From Opisthorchis felineus (lineage: Eukaryota; Platyhelminthes; Trematoda; Opisthorchiida; Opisthorchiidae): DNA of 64,000 nt. Of the stretch, positions 23,761 to 36,861 are shown piece by piece (the first letter of the stretch is position 1; every line of letters starts with the position of its first letter). A model generated the notes under the pieces. That model did not search any database. It was not told the DNA's origin and worked only from the letters and a program-made list of their open reading frames with translations. The DNA lies in NCBI GenBank assembly GCA_004794785.1, contig SJOL01004778.1, forward strand, positions 77,814 through 141,813, in the 5' to 3' direction. A program made the position numbers and the translations under genes.

Positions 23761-26727
23761 GGTCAAGGTTGATCAAGTGACCGAAGGGGTATAGCACGCA
23801 GCACAATATCCTTTGATACAGTCAGATGATTTGGGGACACACTTGTGAGAGCAGCTGTAAATATGATGAATTAAGTGAAGCTCCAGCCAGTTAGTGACGT
23901 GTGAGAGAAAGGATAGGGAAGCACAGATGTATTCTGAACCAAAATGTTCGTTCTGATTGTTCATGCTACTTAGTATGAAAGCAGAATGGTGTTACACTTG
24001 GCTAGCACTGTAATTCCATCGGGAGATATGATTGTCTCAACCTGCCCGTTGAGTTTTCGTAGGGATTTATGGATAGACTGTTTTACATTTTCCACTTCTC
24101 TGTTTGGTTCTTTGGACTGAAACTCGACTTCAAGACCGGTAAACTAATGCGTGGCATCCATTTAGCCCAGTAGATGCTTTACCAGCTAAACCGTTTCGTT
24201 TAATAATCTCACGGTGGCTTGCTATATCTGTTCCTGGTTAATCGTTTTTGAGGACTAGCACCCTTTACAAGGATCACGATGACTTAGAACCTGCTACTGC
24301 CCAAAAATAGTTGGTATCGAACAGCCCTCAATCTCCAAGCAAGTGCCAACCCACAAATGTGATTTTGGTGATTCAGTTTCTTTTCAGTCCTGATCTCCAC
24401 ACACCCACCTGGGAAGAAGATTCTCTTCTCTTCATGAATAGGGTCTCCAGTGGGCTTCGAACTGTTGATGATCTATATTTTTCAATAGTCGATTAAAAGC
24501 CAGCTAATTTTCTCAATTTACCTTTTTTCAGTCGTCAGTTCAAGCAATGATAAAGTCAATCAACCATGCTACCAAATGAAAGCTCATTACTTTACTGAGT
24601 ACAAAAGATACAGGTTTTATAGATCATGGGTGGTTCTAAAACACAGTAATGTGTCCGTGTTTGTTTGCTTTATTTTCTCACTTCTGATCTTTGGTAGCAT
24701 TGTTTTATTGTTTTCACGCTGCCAAAATTCGCGAGTTTGGATGGAGGACGAACAATCTGACGTACTCAAATGCCCTATTTACCCTCTCAACAGTAAATTT
24801 TCTGCCAGACGGGTTTACTTCATCTCTGATTGGAACTAGCGGCTTTGTAAGAAAGTATAGCGCACGATGCTTCAGTGATCCCCTCACTGCAGCTATCATA
24901 TTGCGCGTATAATACTAGAGGGATACCATTCTCTGCTATTCCTCTTTTTGTCCGTTGACTAGAGTTCGGTACTGGCTAACTAGCTAACAGGCCTGCGCGG
25001 GTAATCATAGCCCACCAAAGTGGATCACGTTTCAAGCTGCAGTTATGCGCTAAATGCTGATATTCGAATGGGGCGAGTGCGAAATCTATCATGGCTCTAG
25101 AGCTTTCTGATGTTGATGTTGTCGATAGTGCAGATGAGTTCCGATTGAGACTCATTGTTGATCGGAACTGGGCTGCCTAGACCCAGCATGTGAATATACC
25201 CTCACTCTAGCGTCGTTCACTAGCCTCATAGTCTGGTTGGCTGGTCAACAGGGCATGTAAGGACCGCTCAGGCGATTTTGCTTACCCAGACAAGCTGAAT
25301 GATCAAAACGATCCATGTACAGATAGATTTCTGATCAAGCTTTCTTTAGAGGGAGAAAGATGTTCCGTCTAAGATAAGAGGGGACAGCATGTCTTGCAAG
25401 AGAATTTCTCTCACGGATTTCTGTGGAGGGGAACCACTACTCAAATGTGTATAATACGCTAATGGAACCAACCGACATCCAACAATTGTTGGCCTTTTTG
25501 AGAAACTTGAAACATGACTTTCCTGTTACAAACTTGAAGACAACACAGACAACTGGACTGTTGTACGATACTTTGGTGTACTCCGCTGTATCCTTTCGGG
25601 TCTACACTGCTGAACAATGTCGGGTAAACAAAACAGAACAAGTGTTCACCACCAGAATTTTGCAAGCAAGAAAGTGCCAACGATGTGGCAGATTCCTTCC
25701 GTTTACACGGTTCTTGTTTTCATCTTCTGATAGCAATCAATGTAGCAAACTGTAACACATTACCGTTCGTAGTTCTGTATACGACTTGCAACGCAGCTGC
25801 CGGGCCGACACAATGCTTGCTTTCAAGTGAGTGGCGGGCTATCGATGAAGGCTGTATCAGTCGTGCATTTGCCTCCGGATTTGAATTTGCATTTGGATGT
25901 GGTAGAGTGGGTTGAGTCACACGCTGTTGTATCCAAATAGGGATGTTTCGGCTGTCTAAATCAGAATTTCTTCCAATTTGTACCACGGCGTGTGACCGAG
26001 TACCCACATTAAAACTGTAAGCGAGACTGGAAGTGGCGCACTGAGGTAGTGAAAATTTGATTGCAAAGGTCGGGTTTCGGTCGCAGGTGTAGACAACTTT
26101 CGGTTTGTCAGCGTAGTAAGTCTGTTTAACAGCTGAGGGTGAAAGCTGTTTCACCAGCTGACTAACCTGGTCTCCTCTGAATTTCAGATTTAGAAAAACT
26201 CATGCCATTTGGAAGAAGAATATTTTGTTACTTTCCAACTTCTGGCGGGTGTCTATTTGAGTGAATTCCATTCCAGTTGTTATCGGCGCAGTAGCAGTAT
26301 AGATTTGCTACCAGAAATGATAGCATAAAAAAAGCTCATTATTATCGTGTTCATAAAGCCGGTCTTTCTATCAGTCTAGACAAAACCTCGAAGAACTGGT
26401 CCAGGGATCCGTCGTGTTTTTTCGCAACAGAGGAGCATCTGAGTGGGAGGACGTCGTGAAAAATTCCAAACGAATGAATTTTTCCGGCTTTTGGATGGAC
26501 TGTGAGAATATTCATTGAGCACAGCGGCTCACATCCTATGACATGTGGTCATTCCCCTCCCCGAAAACAGGCATTCTAGATCACAGGAAAAACGTTACTT
26601 ATGAGTAGCAGGTGGAAAACTTTACAAAATTTAACAATGCAATCTGGAAAATGAATCGACCTTAATAACAATTCCTTCACTCATTGACCCAGCGGTCTTT
26701 GATCTTTGGACCTTCATTTTGAAAAAA

Positions 26728-26850
26728 TTACCGATGTTATCGCTAAGTGGTTAACCCGTTGTGTATTATCAGAAACGTCACGTGAAAGCATCGATACTGC
26801 AGTAGTCAACCACCGCTGTCCTCTGGTCGATTCCAGCCAATTGGTATAAT
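26728..26850 (+). repeat. tRNA-like element (possible SINE head)
   Basis: A possible A box (tatcgctaagtggttaac) and, about 75 bp on, a B-box-like ggtcgattccagcc. Spacing is longer than in a functional tRNA, and no cloverleaf was traced. It is probably a SINE head or decayed tRNA pseudogene. Confidence 0.3.
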
Positions 26851-27681
26851 TTGACCCATATTTTGACACATGTATGTGGCATTTTTCACCCCTCCGTGTC
26901 ATTTTTGTCCACATGTATAACTAAACCTGCATGATGAGATCGTGAACAGTCTCTTGGAAAGCTCCTGATTCAAACACTGACTAAACCAGACAAGCCCTGA
27001 TTTCTACCGTAATCTTTGGTTCCTCAAGTCCTCCGTGGGTGACCATTGTCCCTGATGAAAAACACTCCCCCAGCATTCCGATGGAGGAACCGACAAGCAT
27101 ACAAATCTCAACGGAGCTAAAGAAGTGAAGTCGGTCACCACCCCAATCGATCTCACCGGGGCCCACAATAGTAAAAATACAAAATCTAAGGTGTTGGGGA
27201 AAGAGTAAAGGGAATCTGGGGTTGATTTCGATTAGACTGGAATGAAGCCACTGGCACCTACCTATCTGCACGAGGGTCTTTCTAAGTGTTATTTGCCGGC
27301 ATAAAACTCCAAAATCATACGACAGTGTCTGCCAGCGACGGTCGAGTTTGTCGCCATGAAACTCCATCAGCCTACATACTATTGTTCACAAACATTGTTT
27401 GCAAGTGATTAGGCCTTAAAGATCCAACTGCTGCCCTAATCAAAACCATCCTTGAATTCTTTCTACTCCGTTCCCATCCACATCCTCCTCACTACGATTG
27501 TAGTTTGTCCAGTGTCCAATGGAATTCTGCTTTAACACCTCAAATTTTGACCTGTATACTATGATTAAATACTATGAAACCGCATCCACTTTCGAAATTT
27601 GTTCTGGCCGTGACAACGCAGCCGTACACAAGGCCCGCTTTGCCAGTTTGATTACATTCTGTCTGGCCATAATTTTGCTGC

Positions 27682-30600
27682 CTAGCAATTCGTAATGCTG
27701 CAGTTAGACATGTTGAGTGAAGTGAGATCGCGAGCTAACAGCACGGCCCGGATTCTTCCTACCTTTGCTGAGAATGCCTTCTTTGCCACCAGACGCTTTC
27801 TCTTCAGACCATGCAAATATGGGTTGTCCTTGTGAATCTGGAATAAGAAGAGATAAAACCGAGAAATACGAGTGAACTGAAGGTCGGACTGATAACGTTC
27901 AATAACGTTTGGTCTTGTTCTGGGTGCGTAGTCGATAGACTGAATGTGTGCTTCCACTGATGGCGAACTAAAAAGTGTTTTGCCGTGTAGTTTTTTTAAT
28001 TTATTTACAGACAGATGATTGATTTCGCCACATTCTGGAATAGGTTGCTTCAAGTAAACACTAGAAAAACTTGGAAAATACCCTCCCAGTGTCTAATTCA
28101 ATTTTTTACCTGGTGCTATATAACTTCCGAGTTCAAGAACAATCAAGATGAAAAAGCTACCTCACAAAAATAGATGACCCTAAAACAAAGTGGGTGGATC
28201 AGCAGTAAACACGGTCAGGAATCATAAAAATTTAGTTTTCGAGTGACAGGATAATCTCATCGCCGAGTCTTAGATATCTGCACACTCGTGTGGTCCAGTG
28301 CTCACTTTTGTTGGTCAATAGTTGATCACGTGTGCGACATGACAGTGCATGTCGCCCATCGCTATAAATCCCCTGTTCAATTTGACATCATTCAAGATTA
28401 CGATGCACCTTGCCACACCTGACGTTGATTGGTTCAAATGCTGTGTGACTGTCTCGAACTAGCCAGAAACGATTAGTACTCAAAACTAGATGTGTAGGAG
28501 AATAAGGAAAGAGGCCGTGTGCTCAGTAAAAACAAATCACAGTGTTGCAGCCACTTGACACTAGAAAATATGAAACAAAAAAAGGAATTATTGGAAGCTT
28601 GGCACTCTAGACTAATTCCATTGAAATGCACCACTACGTGCAAAAGAGAGGTGAATCACCCATGCAACTATCGGCACATCAGAAAAAGTCACAGAGTGGA
28701 ACTCTGAGGAGTTAATGTCAGAGCTTTCTACAGCAACGAACAATGAATGAGAGCAAGGGAGACCGAGTTCAAGCTTCCTCTGGACATCGACCAATCAGAA
28801 CACCAGATAAGGACAAACCAATAGGAGTTCGCAACCCTAAGTAGGAGTCGGTGTTGTCCAGCAGCACGTATACCACCAGACGCAAACCACCACCCAGCGC
28901 ACCGCTACGCTCCGCTTCACACGGACGCATTGGTGATTTATCTCGATTGCTGATGAAACGTTTTCCAAACCAACTTGCCCTGTTTATGGAATGAACCACA
29001 GACCGGAATGATGTTTGACAGTAAAAGAGCTGAGAAATTTAAGTAGGTGTAGCCGGAACAAAAATACAGGCTGAGGGACGGACTCGAACCGCAGACCTGC
29101 TGATTAAGGGTAACAGTTAAGATTTTTTCATTCCCGGGAGAACGTTATTATAGATATCTGATATGACGGTCGGCAGCTGGTTTGAAAACGATGTGCCAAC
29201 TAATTTCGGGTGTGAAAACTCACATGGTGGTATTATAGCTCTGGGGACCTATTTGAATTTTCGTGCGTCTAACCCCGACCCAGGAGGAATCCGCGAAAAA
29301 CTCAACTCAGGTGCGTAAAAAAAGATCAGAAGATATATGCTTCAAAAGTTGAATATCTGTGAATGATCATACCTCTTGTTCACTTTTTCATCATCTCATA
29401 TGAATACCAAGTAGGTGACTTCAGATCTGACCAAATGTTCAGGGTGAATATGGGATTGTATCCGGGAACTCGTGGCCGCGGAAGGTATTTCGATAGCGGC
29501 AAGTCCTACCCCCATCAACCAGACAGATCCCGATCGGTGAGAAAGGACCATCTGACCGAAGTTTCCTGAGTCCAACCATCGTCAACACATGACACAATAT
29601 GTAACATTCGCTAGGCCGCCTACTCGAAGAGGCAGGAACCAATGATTATGTAGGAGGACTACAGTATTTAAGTTACCAGGGCCAGCCAAGAATTTTACCT
29701 TCGTGATAGTTTTTGGGGCGCTAAACTGCGCCATCCGGTTGTCCCCTACGTGAATGGTCATATCGACCTAAATTACAAGGGTCCAGGCCAAAACAGTGTA
29801 TTGTCTAGGAGAAACCAACTTAATCCCAGCTGAGGCTTTCTTCAGCTGAATGTGCTGCATGAAGGCCGCCTCATTCTTTTGCTTGGTAAGATATTAGAGG
29901 TGTCGCAGTATATTTTTCTGAAGCTGTGACATACTATTCATAAGATACTGAAAACTCTTCGACAGCCCACGACAGGTTTTGCCCCTCCTTGTACTCATCT
30001 GGTAGACGTAATTTCCGAATCAATCTCAAGTTCTATTTGAATGCAAGAATGGCGAAACCATTCGTGAGCTTTTGAAGAGTTTTCAGCAATCTTATAAGTA
30101 GTGTGTCCCGTCTTCGAGATAATATACTGCGATATCTCGAATGCCGTACCAACTGAAACATGAGATGACCTTTGTGCAATACATTCAGTTGAAGGATAGC
30201 ATAAACGAGAAATTCAGCTGGGATTCGGTTGATTCACCAGTTAAAACCAAATTCTTGTGCAAGTGAGTGTATAATCAGTGTATTACCCAATTCAAACTTG
30301 GTGGTTTTGCTTAAATTTTTGAGCGAACATATTTAACGTAAACACGCACATCCATTAGCGACCTTCAGTTACACATTTATCTGAAACACATAAACGACTA
30401 ATCCATCCAAAAACCCATCCTTAATCTCTAGCTTGCACCCAAATGAATGTGGCGATGAGTTTCGGATGAGTATGCATGAACCTTTTGTCCCAGAAAAAGT
30501 AAAACCAGAAGAACTACTCCTAAGTGATGGGTTCCAAAAAGGGCTAAACCAGTTGTTATCTGTTGGCGAATTTCAGCAGTCGTATAAGTAGCATTGCTTT

Positions 30601-33600
30601 GAAGTGACTTTCTCACCAATGAGTGTTTTGTGTTATACTTTCCCACGAGGTTATGCTTGCGTCACGTGAGTATCCCAAAATCCAAATTGTTTACACATGC
30701 GATGTGATGCATCGTCTCAATGCTTAACGTCTACCCCATCAACCCCGCTCATGGGTCATCCCATGGGACTTCATGTTTATCCATCCCTGTGCTTGGAATT
30801 AAACCAGATATCGAAGTTCAAAATTCAGTTGAATCTCGAAAAACCGTTGATTTGGTCATGTTTAATCCTAGGAGTTTGCAGAAGGGCACAAGATGGTAAC
30901 CAAAATGCAGAAAGTGGCCAGATCTAGGACACTCAGCGTGCCCGACAAATTTACTTCATCAAGGCATCCAACATGCTATTCTAAACTAAAATGTTGTGAA
31001 TGTGTGATCAGTTAATAACCAAAATTAGCCAAGGTTTGGTGAGACCGATATGATGGTAATGAAATCTATGACATGCTGAGTTCTCTTGGTAGTTGCCGCG
31101 GCAACTGTCGGCATGGGCAACGAGCTTACACCAAGGATTGGAAACTAGATGGAATATCGGGAAAGTTGACCCATCTGCTGATTGTTTTGTGAGACGGTTG
31201 TTAAACTTAGAGGACGAATAATTGAGTGGAGGCATACTATGCTAGAATATTAATAGGAGGTTGGTGAAGTCGCACTACAAGTAACTAGTTGTGGCGTAAC
31301 TGTGATGTCTATTTGAATAGAATGGATCACCAAATGCAAGCATGTGTCTGAGAGAATCTGTTTCCCATCTACTTTGAGGTTCTGCTGAAGATCCTGTTCC
31401 AACAAACAAGCAGAATAACTAACCAAATTAGTAAATGGGCTGACTTACTTACCTACCTGCTTACAGACCTGTTTGTTTAATTGCATGCTTTCTTCCTTCC
31501 TTCCTTGCTTACTCGCTTGCTCACTTACTTACCTACTTACTTGCTTACTTACTTAGTTAATTGCTTACCTGGTTAGTTAGTTATTCACTTACTTGCTTAT
31601 TTGCTTAGTTATTTAGTTACTTATTTACTTACTTACGAGCTTGCTAGCTAATCTGAAAAGAACTGTGTGAAGTTGCACTTTCGGAAGTAATTCCAATGCT
31701 CAGACTGTGATAAAATTTATTTGAACTTTAGGGTAGCTGCCCTACTCTAGTCGAGGGGACTTGAGCTCCCTCAAATTCCAACCAATTGATCGTCCAGAAG
31801 TGTCAAATGGATGTAATCAACCAAAGGGTTGATCAAAGCAATGGTTTGATTTTAAAAGTAGGGTTTTGACCAACAAAAGCTATTCAAACCATAACAGGGC
31901 GATACAGCGTGTTCTGTAAGAGATTCCAAAGTCATTTAATCCACAGATGGTACCTAAACTTGTTCCCAGCGCTCGCCAGTGGAAAATCCACGTCTTCGAT
32001 CAATAACGACACGTCAGTCACAGACAAAAAATACACCAAAACTCTTGCCTCACTGAGTTTACGAAGACTATTAAAAACTGAGACACTATGTATGCCTTCA
32101 TTTGAACTTACTCAACGACAAAAGCCTCAAAAACCTTATGAAAGTCTCCCGATATTATTGTTGGATATCCCTTATCAAACTGCCTTGCTGACCTCTGAGG
32201 TAACGAGATGTCCGTTTATAGGAGTGCTCCCGTTTTTTCTGTAGGGTTTTCTACTAATGCTAGATGGCTCACCCGTTAGATCGGTATGGAGAATTTCCAA
32301 CACCGTTTTATGTTGGACTTGAGCGTGATCAAATAAACATGAGTTCTTATATGCCCCACTACACTGGGTCCAAACTTTAAGCTTCCAACTGCTGAACGAT
32401 TTTGGTTCAGACGGCTGCATTAAATAATTCGACTGTCTGGAGGAGGATATTATGGAGGTCCTGGTGATTCTGAATGGCCCATAAGTAGTATGTCATTAGC
32501 TGCTCTGAGGTACACCACGTTGCGGAAACTCATATCCACCCGTATCTAAGTACAGATTTGGTTGTTGTCTGTCCTGCTTCCTTTCTAACAGCGAATAAGA
32601 ACATTTCCAAGTAAGGGTACTCGGCATCTCTTGTAGCAATTGGGATTAACGCGCGCCTTCCAAACAGCCTTGAGTTAGACTTTGCGGATTAGAGTGTTTC
32701 TCCCTATGCATGACGTAACAATAACGGAGAAAAGCTTAAAACGATAGACAAGATAATAGTGACCAACTTTTGACTACGTCCATTACTTGAATGACCACTT
32801 CTTCCCCACTATCTTTTGAATATACCGCACACTAGATATGAGTGTGAGTAAAAAGATTTAATCAGTGAGGCTCAGTGCTGCAAAGTGATATTACCTGTGG
32901 TTCTTTATCCGTTAGATGGAAGTCTCCCAGATCATGTCTGTTTCCCCGAGGTGCCGAAGGACACACGTACATATGCTCCGTATCACACTCACACTCTTCG
33001 TTTGCTTGTTTAGTCAGAATCCAGTCTCGATTGAAATCCATACTATAGACAACGTGCGGATCGCATGGCGTGGACAAATTCTCCGGATCGTAGCCGAGTG
33101 GACACGGGTTGGGCGGATCACAGTAGGCTGGCAGACTGCTGTTCTTTGTTTCCATAAATCGAGTGGGGTCGTTAGTAAAGTCAATCGGGAACATCGAGGA
33201 AGAGCTATTCTCGTTTTCCTCGTCCTCGTCCTGCAGCTGGGCTCCCAGCAAGGCAAAGTCCAACCACTGACCAATTTCTCCAGACCCACCAGAAACTTTT
33301 TGTTCACCCCAAAGATGATTCTGATAAGCCACTTCGTTTCGACGTGAGGCAGGCTCACGTTCATCCAGAGCTATCTCCTCCGCACCATAGTGCTCCGGTT
33401 CGTACCAACGCAGCTGTGGTTCAGAAATCTCATCATCTTCAAGAGGTCGAGCAGCTTCAGCTTTTGCATGGCGTAGCTCTTGTAGAAAAGCTCGCCAGTC
33501 GTCCAACGAAATGCCATACATATCATCTGATGCCTCACTTAGTATCGGATGACGACTCCGGTATCCTGGTGACCGAAGTTTTTCCAATACATACTGGCCA

Positions 33601-33725
33601 CGAGGGTTGGAACGTACAAATTCCCTACGTAGTGCTTCGCTTTCGGTCGCCAGACGGTCAATGTAGGCATCATAATTAGTCGATAAAACGCACTGTATCA
33701 GCGTCAATAAAAACACACATGGTAT
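27682..33725 (-). CDS. SCG5: Neuroendocrine protein 7B2 (secretogranin V) homologue, at least two exons
   Basis: Minus strand. Exon a, 33725-32895, opens at a strong acceptor (ttttattttcag) and closes at CACAG|gtaata. Exon b begins at 27837 after ttattccag and reads to TAG at 27682; both are in phase 0. Exon a starts with a hydrophobic segment (VFLLTLIQCVLS, probable signal peptide). It continues through a long acidic region and reaches the family core: LPAYCDPPNPCPLGY, then ECECDTEHMYVCP. Exon b encodes NPYLHGLKRKRLVAKK, matching the C-terminal 7B2 peptide (NPYL...VAKK) that inhibits prohormone convertase 2; the basic KRKR lies between the two motifs. 7B2 is a secretory-pathway chaperone of that convertase, so a role in neuropeptide processing is inferred. 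There is no ATG in frame before 33725, so the initiator Met must be in an unmapped upstream exon. The intron is 5057 bp; a middle exon may be missing from this model. A donor at 27763|gtagga offers an alternative 3' end. Confidence 0.85.
28200..29420. other. Within the 7B2 intron: tRNA-like fragment and possible exon
   Basis: On the minus strand at about 29060-29110 there is a B-box-like segment (gcggttcgagtccgtccctc) preceded by gttacccttaatcagcagg, probably a tRNA-derived repeat head. On the plus strand, about 29230-29309, an open stretch (YLNFRASNPDPGG) ends at a plausible donor (aactcag|gtgcgt). Its phase does not fit the next candidate exon at 29425. Confidence 0.25.
29425..29536 (+). 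CDS. Candidate exon with an RG-rich segment, gene unknown
   Basis: Bounded by a plausible acceptor (gtgacttcag) and a donor (cgatcg|gtgaga). It encodes, in phase, DQMFRVNMGLYPGTRGRGRYF followed by a Ser/Pro/Arg-rich end. RGRG-type segments occur in RNA-binding proteins, but no domain is recognisable. It lies antisense inside the large 7B2 intron. No partner exon in matching phase was found. Confidence 0.3.
29929..30640. repeat. Degraded foldback repeats of family FB2
   Basis: 29929-30110 is a small inverted repeat: ctgaaaactcttcgac on the left and gaagagttttcagcaatc on the right, with cttataagtagtgtg at its end. 30150-30300 matches the inner part of the 8401 element (attcagctgggatt, taaaaccaaattcttgtgcaagtgagtgta). 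30430-30640 resembles its right arm again (gtaaaaccagaag, gaatttcagcagtcgtataagtag). Together they represent one or two broken copies. Confidence 0.6.
31439..31651. repeat. Degenerate tetranucleotide microsatellite (CTTA/CTTC type)
   Basis: About 210 bp of period-4 sequence, mostly cttactta with cttccttc, cttgctta and gttagtta variants. It sits in the 7B2 intron. Confidence 0.9.
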
Positions 33726-36700
33726 CTGAAAATAAAATATAGGCAAATAATTTAACTTTGACGTTGAAGAGTACAATAGTAGGTCAGGTTGTGAAGTCGA
33801 TGTCTGAATTGTTTACTGACCTAGGTAACTCTAGAATAGTAACGCAATGGTCAAACTCAAAAAAATTCTCTGGCTTCAAGAGGAAGTATAGATCACGAAT
33901 GGGTTTCTGGACCTACCGTAAGATACGTCATTTTTCAAACCCCATCGGATGTGAGTGCATTCCAATCTACCTCTGAGAAAATCGATTAGCTGTCCTCAAA
34001 TCTGTCCTGTTATCTTATTGGCTCATTTGCATCACTCTAGTACTTGCCATTCCTACTGCGACCAATGGGGAAATTCATTTTTGAGTCCGTGGTAGCATTA
34101 ACCAATGAGATAAAAGGGTTTGGTGTGTCTATCCAACTACACACCACTGGGAAAGATGTGGCTTTTTGGCATTCCTGAAACTTGATTTCCACCGGTCAAA
34201 ACAGCTAAGCTCCCAGAGATATCGATGAATGAGCTCTATGTTAGTGGTAGAAAATGTGGATGTTGAAATATTTTTTTCAAAATAATTTCTGCTTTAGCGA
34301 CAATTCCTCAGAGTATATTTCCCTGACAATAACGAAATAAAAGAACGGGTTTGAAATGGCTGTTCATGGTATCATTCCGGTTTTTCGCCAGGAATATCTG
34401 GAGTGTCCTAGTCTGATGCGATTTTCTCATCAGAAGCTGACAAATTGTGCGTGGCATCAGCTAAGTCAGTCCACATATAGGGAACATTTCACAGTGGAAC
34501 TCACTGTGTGATAACACCAGAAGGAAATAAAACTAAGAGTAGTGTAAATAACGGGACGCAGAAGGATTCACAAAAGATTCCTCGAAGCTTTATTCCATGA
34601 GACTTTGGACAATCTCTTGTAGCTTGCTCCTCGTATGATAGCAACAGTCGATACCCGTTGGTGCAGCTAGTGAGCAACTTGTGGGACTTCCACAAAAGAC
34701 TAGAGGTTGATATCATTCACGTGCTCAAAGTACCTTAGTGTAAATTGTTAAAAAAGAGAGGGAGTTCGATAGATCTTGAAATGCATGGTCGAAGTACACT
34801 TGGTGCGAACGGAAAGATAAGCATGCGGATGGACTCAAACCTCTGGCCTCCAGCTTACCGGACAGATTCTCTGCCCACTAAACTATCGAAGACGCTCGCT
34901 GTCCGTCATGAATTCGTTTTTCCTGGAATTGGTCTGCAGGACAGACTATCCCCTTACAAATAAAGTATTATTACAAGGACCATCTCCAAAGAACTGAATT
35001 GAAACCGACCCGTACGAAGGTAAAATTCTCTGGGTTGTAAACTGTAGGACTAGGATGTAGGACATCACAAAGCGTGGTTCTGTCAGATGAACTTGTCTAT
35101 TCTAGGCGCAACATAAAATTATGCCGCATTCGGACTTTGCAGCTATAACGGTGAGTATCGCGCATTCCCTAAAGTAAACCCGAAAGAGACATTTTCACAT
35201 TACGCCGATTCAAGAAACAGACGCCTTCGTGGTCATCCAAACAATTTGGATAAAACGCGTCCACTTTAAACCCACGATACGACACCCTCGGAATATTATC
35301 CGCAGGTGATGTACCACGTCGACCATTATGTACACAGAGTATCGACCCCAGCACTGGAAGATGGTCACGAGCTGATCCCCAATTCCTTTTTGAATATACC
35401 AATTATTACTCCTGGCAGTTTTTCACCGAACCGTTAGCCAGATTCTTGGTTTGGAAATAGTTTGTGATCAATTTGACCGTTTGATTTTTTTTTACATTTC
35501 TGTATTAGCCGGAACCCTTGTTGTAGGGCATATGTGCACCCATCAACGTGAAGATAACTCACAAAATTCCAGGCTCGATGATGGTGCTACATGGTGTAAG
35601 TGCCTACTTTATTTGTAACGCAGAATACCAATCTCTCAAGCGGCTTGTTTTCTTATGGATTCCAGTAAAACAGTTCAAACGTCGAATCCGTACCCAATCC
35701 TTCCTCACAGCAACACCGCTTTGAACATCCGAGTCGACCAATATTTAGTGGGACTGGCAGTTTCATAACTAACTAATGAATAAGGTGATTGAATCTCCCA
35801 ATGGAGAGCGGTTACTGTGAGGAAAAATGGCGGCGCAAAAGGTTCGGCTATGCATGAAAAATAGACACAAAATGGGATACAGTCACAGGGATATGCCGTT
35901 CTCGTCATTAATTATGTTGGAATTTCAGCATCCGTGAAGACGTTTTGGCTGCTAGACGATTTTGTCAGAAAAGCAATACCACAGAATTCTTTTGACTTCT
36001 AACCTGGAACCATCAACTGGAGCACTCCGCCATAGTGCGTGACAGCCTTAAAAGGCCTGCAAAAGTCTTTTGCAGAATTTCCGTGAGACCAAATTAACTT
36101 GGTAGGCAAGTTGATGCCTGCATAAATATATGGCTAAGCTCAAGCCCAGAAACTTCGCCAGTTTACATCGTTAATTGTTTTTGTCTTAGAATGCTCACTT
36201 TTGTGTGGGATTACAATAGGCTCCTGATAAAAGTACTCCCTCTCTGTTACGACCGTTGTGTTTAACTTTAGCAACAAACCTCCCCAGCCCCATGGCTGGA
36301 GCATTCACCCAAATAACTCCCAGTTAGAACAAAAGATCCACTCTACAGTTTATTTTCTGGTTGGATGCTGTATGCACTTTCTTACGTGAAAGCTAGCTAA
36401 CATGAGGTCGGTAATCCTCTGTTCTCTGATAAAAGGAAACCGGCATGAAACCAAAATAATAGACCTAATCTCTAGGACAGACAATTGTTGGAGTTCTCGC
36501 AGCTGTTGGGCTCAAGTTTGTCGCTAACTCCGCGATTCACGCGGGATTTGGTTGAACGTTTGATTCCTGAATAGCGCAAGACTTGGTGGAATTAGTTGGT
36601 AAACATTCTTGGATGCATCCACCAACCACTCACAAAAACCCAGACCACAGACTCTCCTTAAATAGCGTTCTTAACTGAACAAAACCCAATGAAACTTTCA

Positions 36701-36848
36701 AAAATAAGTTTTTTAAATTTTATTACAAATGAAGTTTGTCAGGGAAGAAAGGAGTCCTGCGTCAGGACCTTTTACTATTTATTTCAACGTCACTATCCGT
36801 AGATGTGAAATAGGCAAGATTATCTAGTAGGACATGAACTAATAACGT
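33726..36848. other. Region upstream of 7B2 exon a: tRNA-like repeat, no gene seen
   Basis: Should contain the first 7B2 exon on the minus strand (initiator Met and start of the signal peptide), which I could not locate. A tRNA-like element is at 34788-34880. The remaining open frames are short and without recognisable motifs. Confidence 0.35.
34788..34880 (-). repeat. tRNA-like element, minus strand
   Basis: On the minus strand cgatagtttagtgggcagag resembles an A box, and about 40 bp later ccagaggtttgagtcc resembles a B box. This spacing is close to that of a tRNA gene. No complete cloverleaf could be drawn, so a SINE head or tRNA pseudogene is more likely. Confidence 0.4.
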
Positions 36849-36861
36849 CAAAGCGGATACT

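Larger units (their letters stand above)
19913..27681. other. Gene-poor region downstream of NTHL1
   Basis: No recognisable gene. Open frames of up to 144 codons occur on both strands (for example 21757-22059 plus, 25423-25755 plus, 25720-26154 minus), without motifs I can assign. It contains a SINE at 23560-23760, a tRNA-like element at 26728-26850 and possible minus-strand exon sequence at 27270-27371. The 3' flank of NTHL1 begins at 19913. Confidence 0.35.

Noticed and set aside
25720..26154. 144-codon minus-strand frame
   Set aside because: No motif, no clear splice borders; composition not distinct from other non-coding frames.
32916..33679. Plus-strand open frames opposite the 7B2 exon
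   Set aside because: Shadows of the minus-strand coding exon; no splice signals or motifs of their own.
33726..33776. Extending 7B2 exon a to 33776 as its start
   Set aside because: The first codon there is TTG, no ATG is in frame, and a strong polypyrimidine-AG acceptor precedes 33725.
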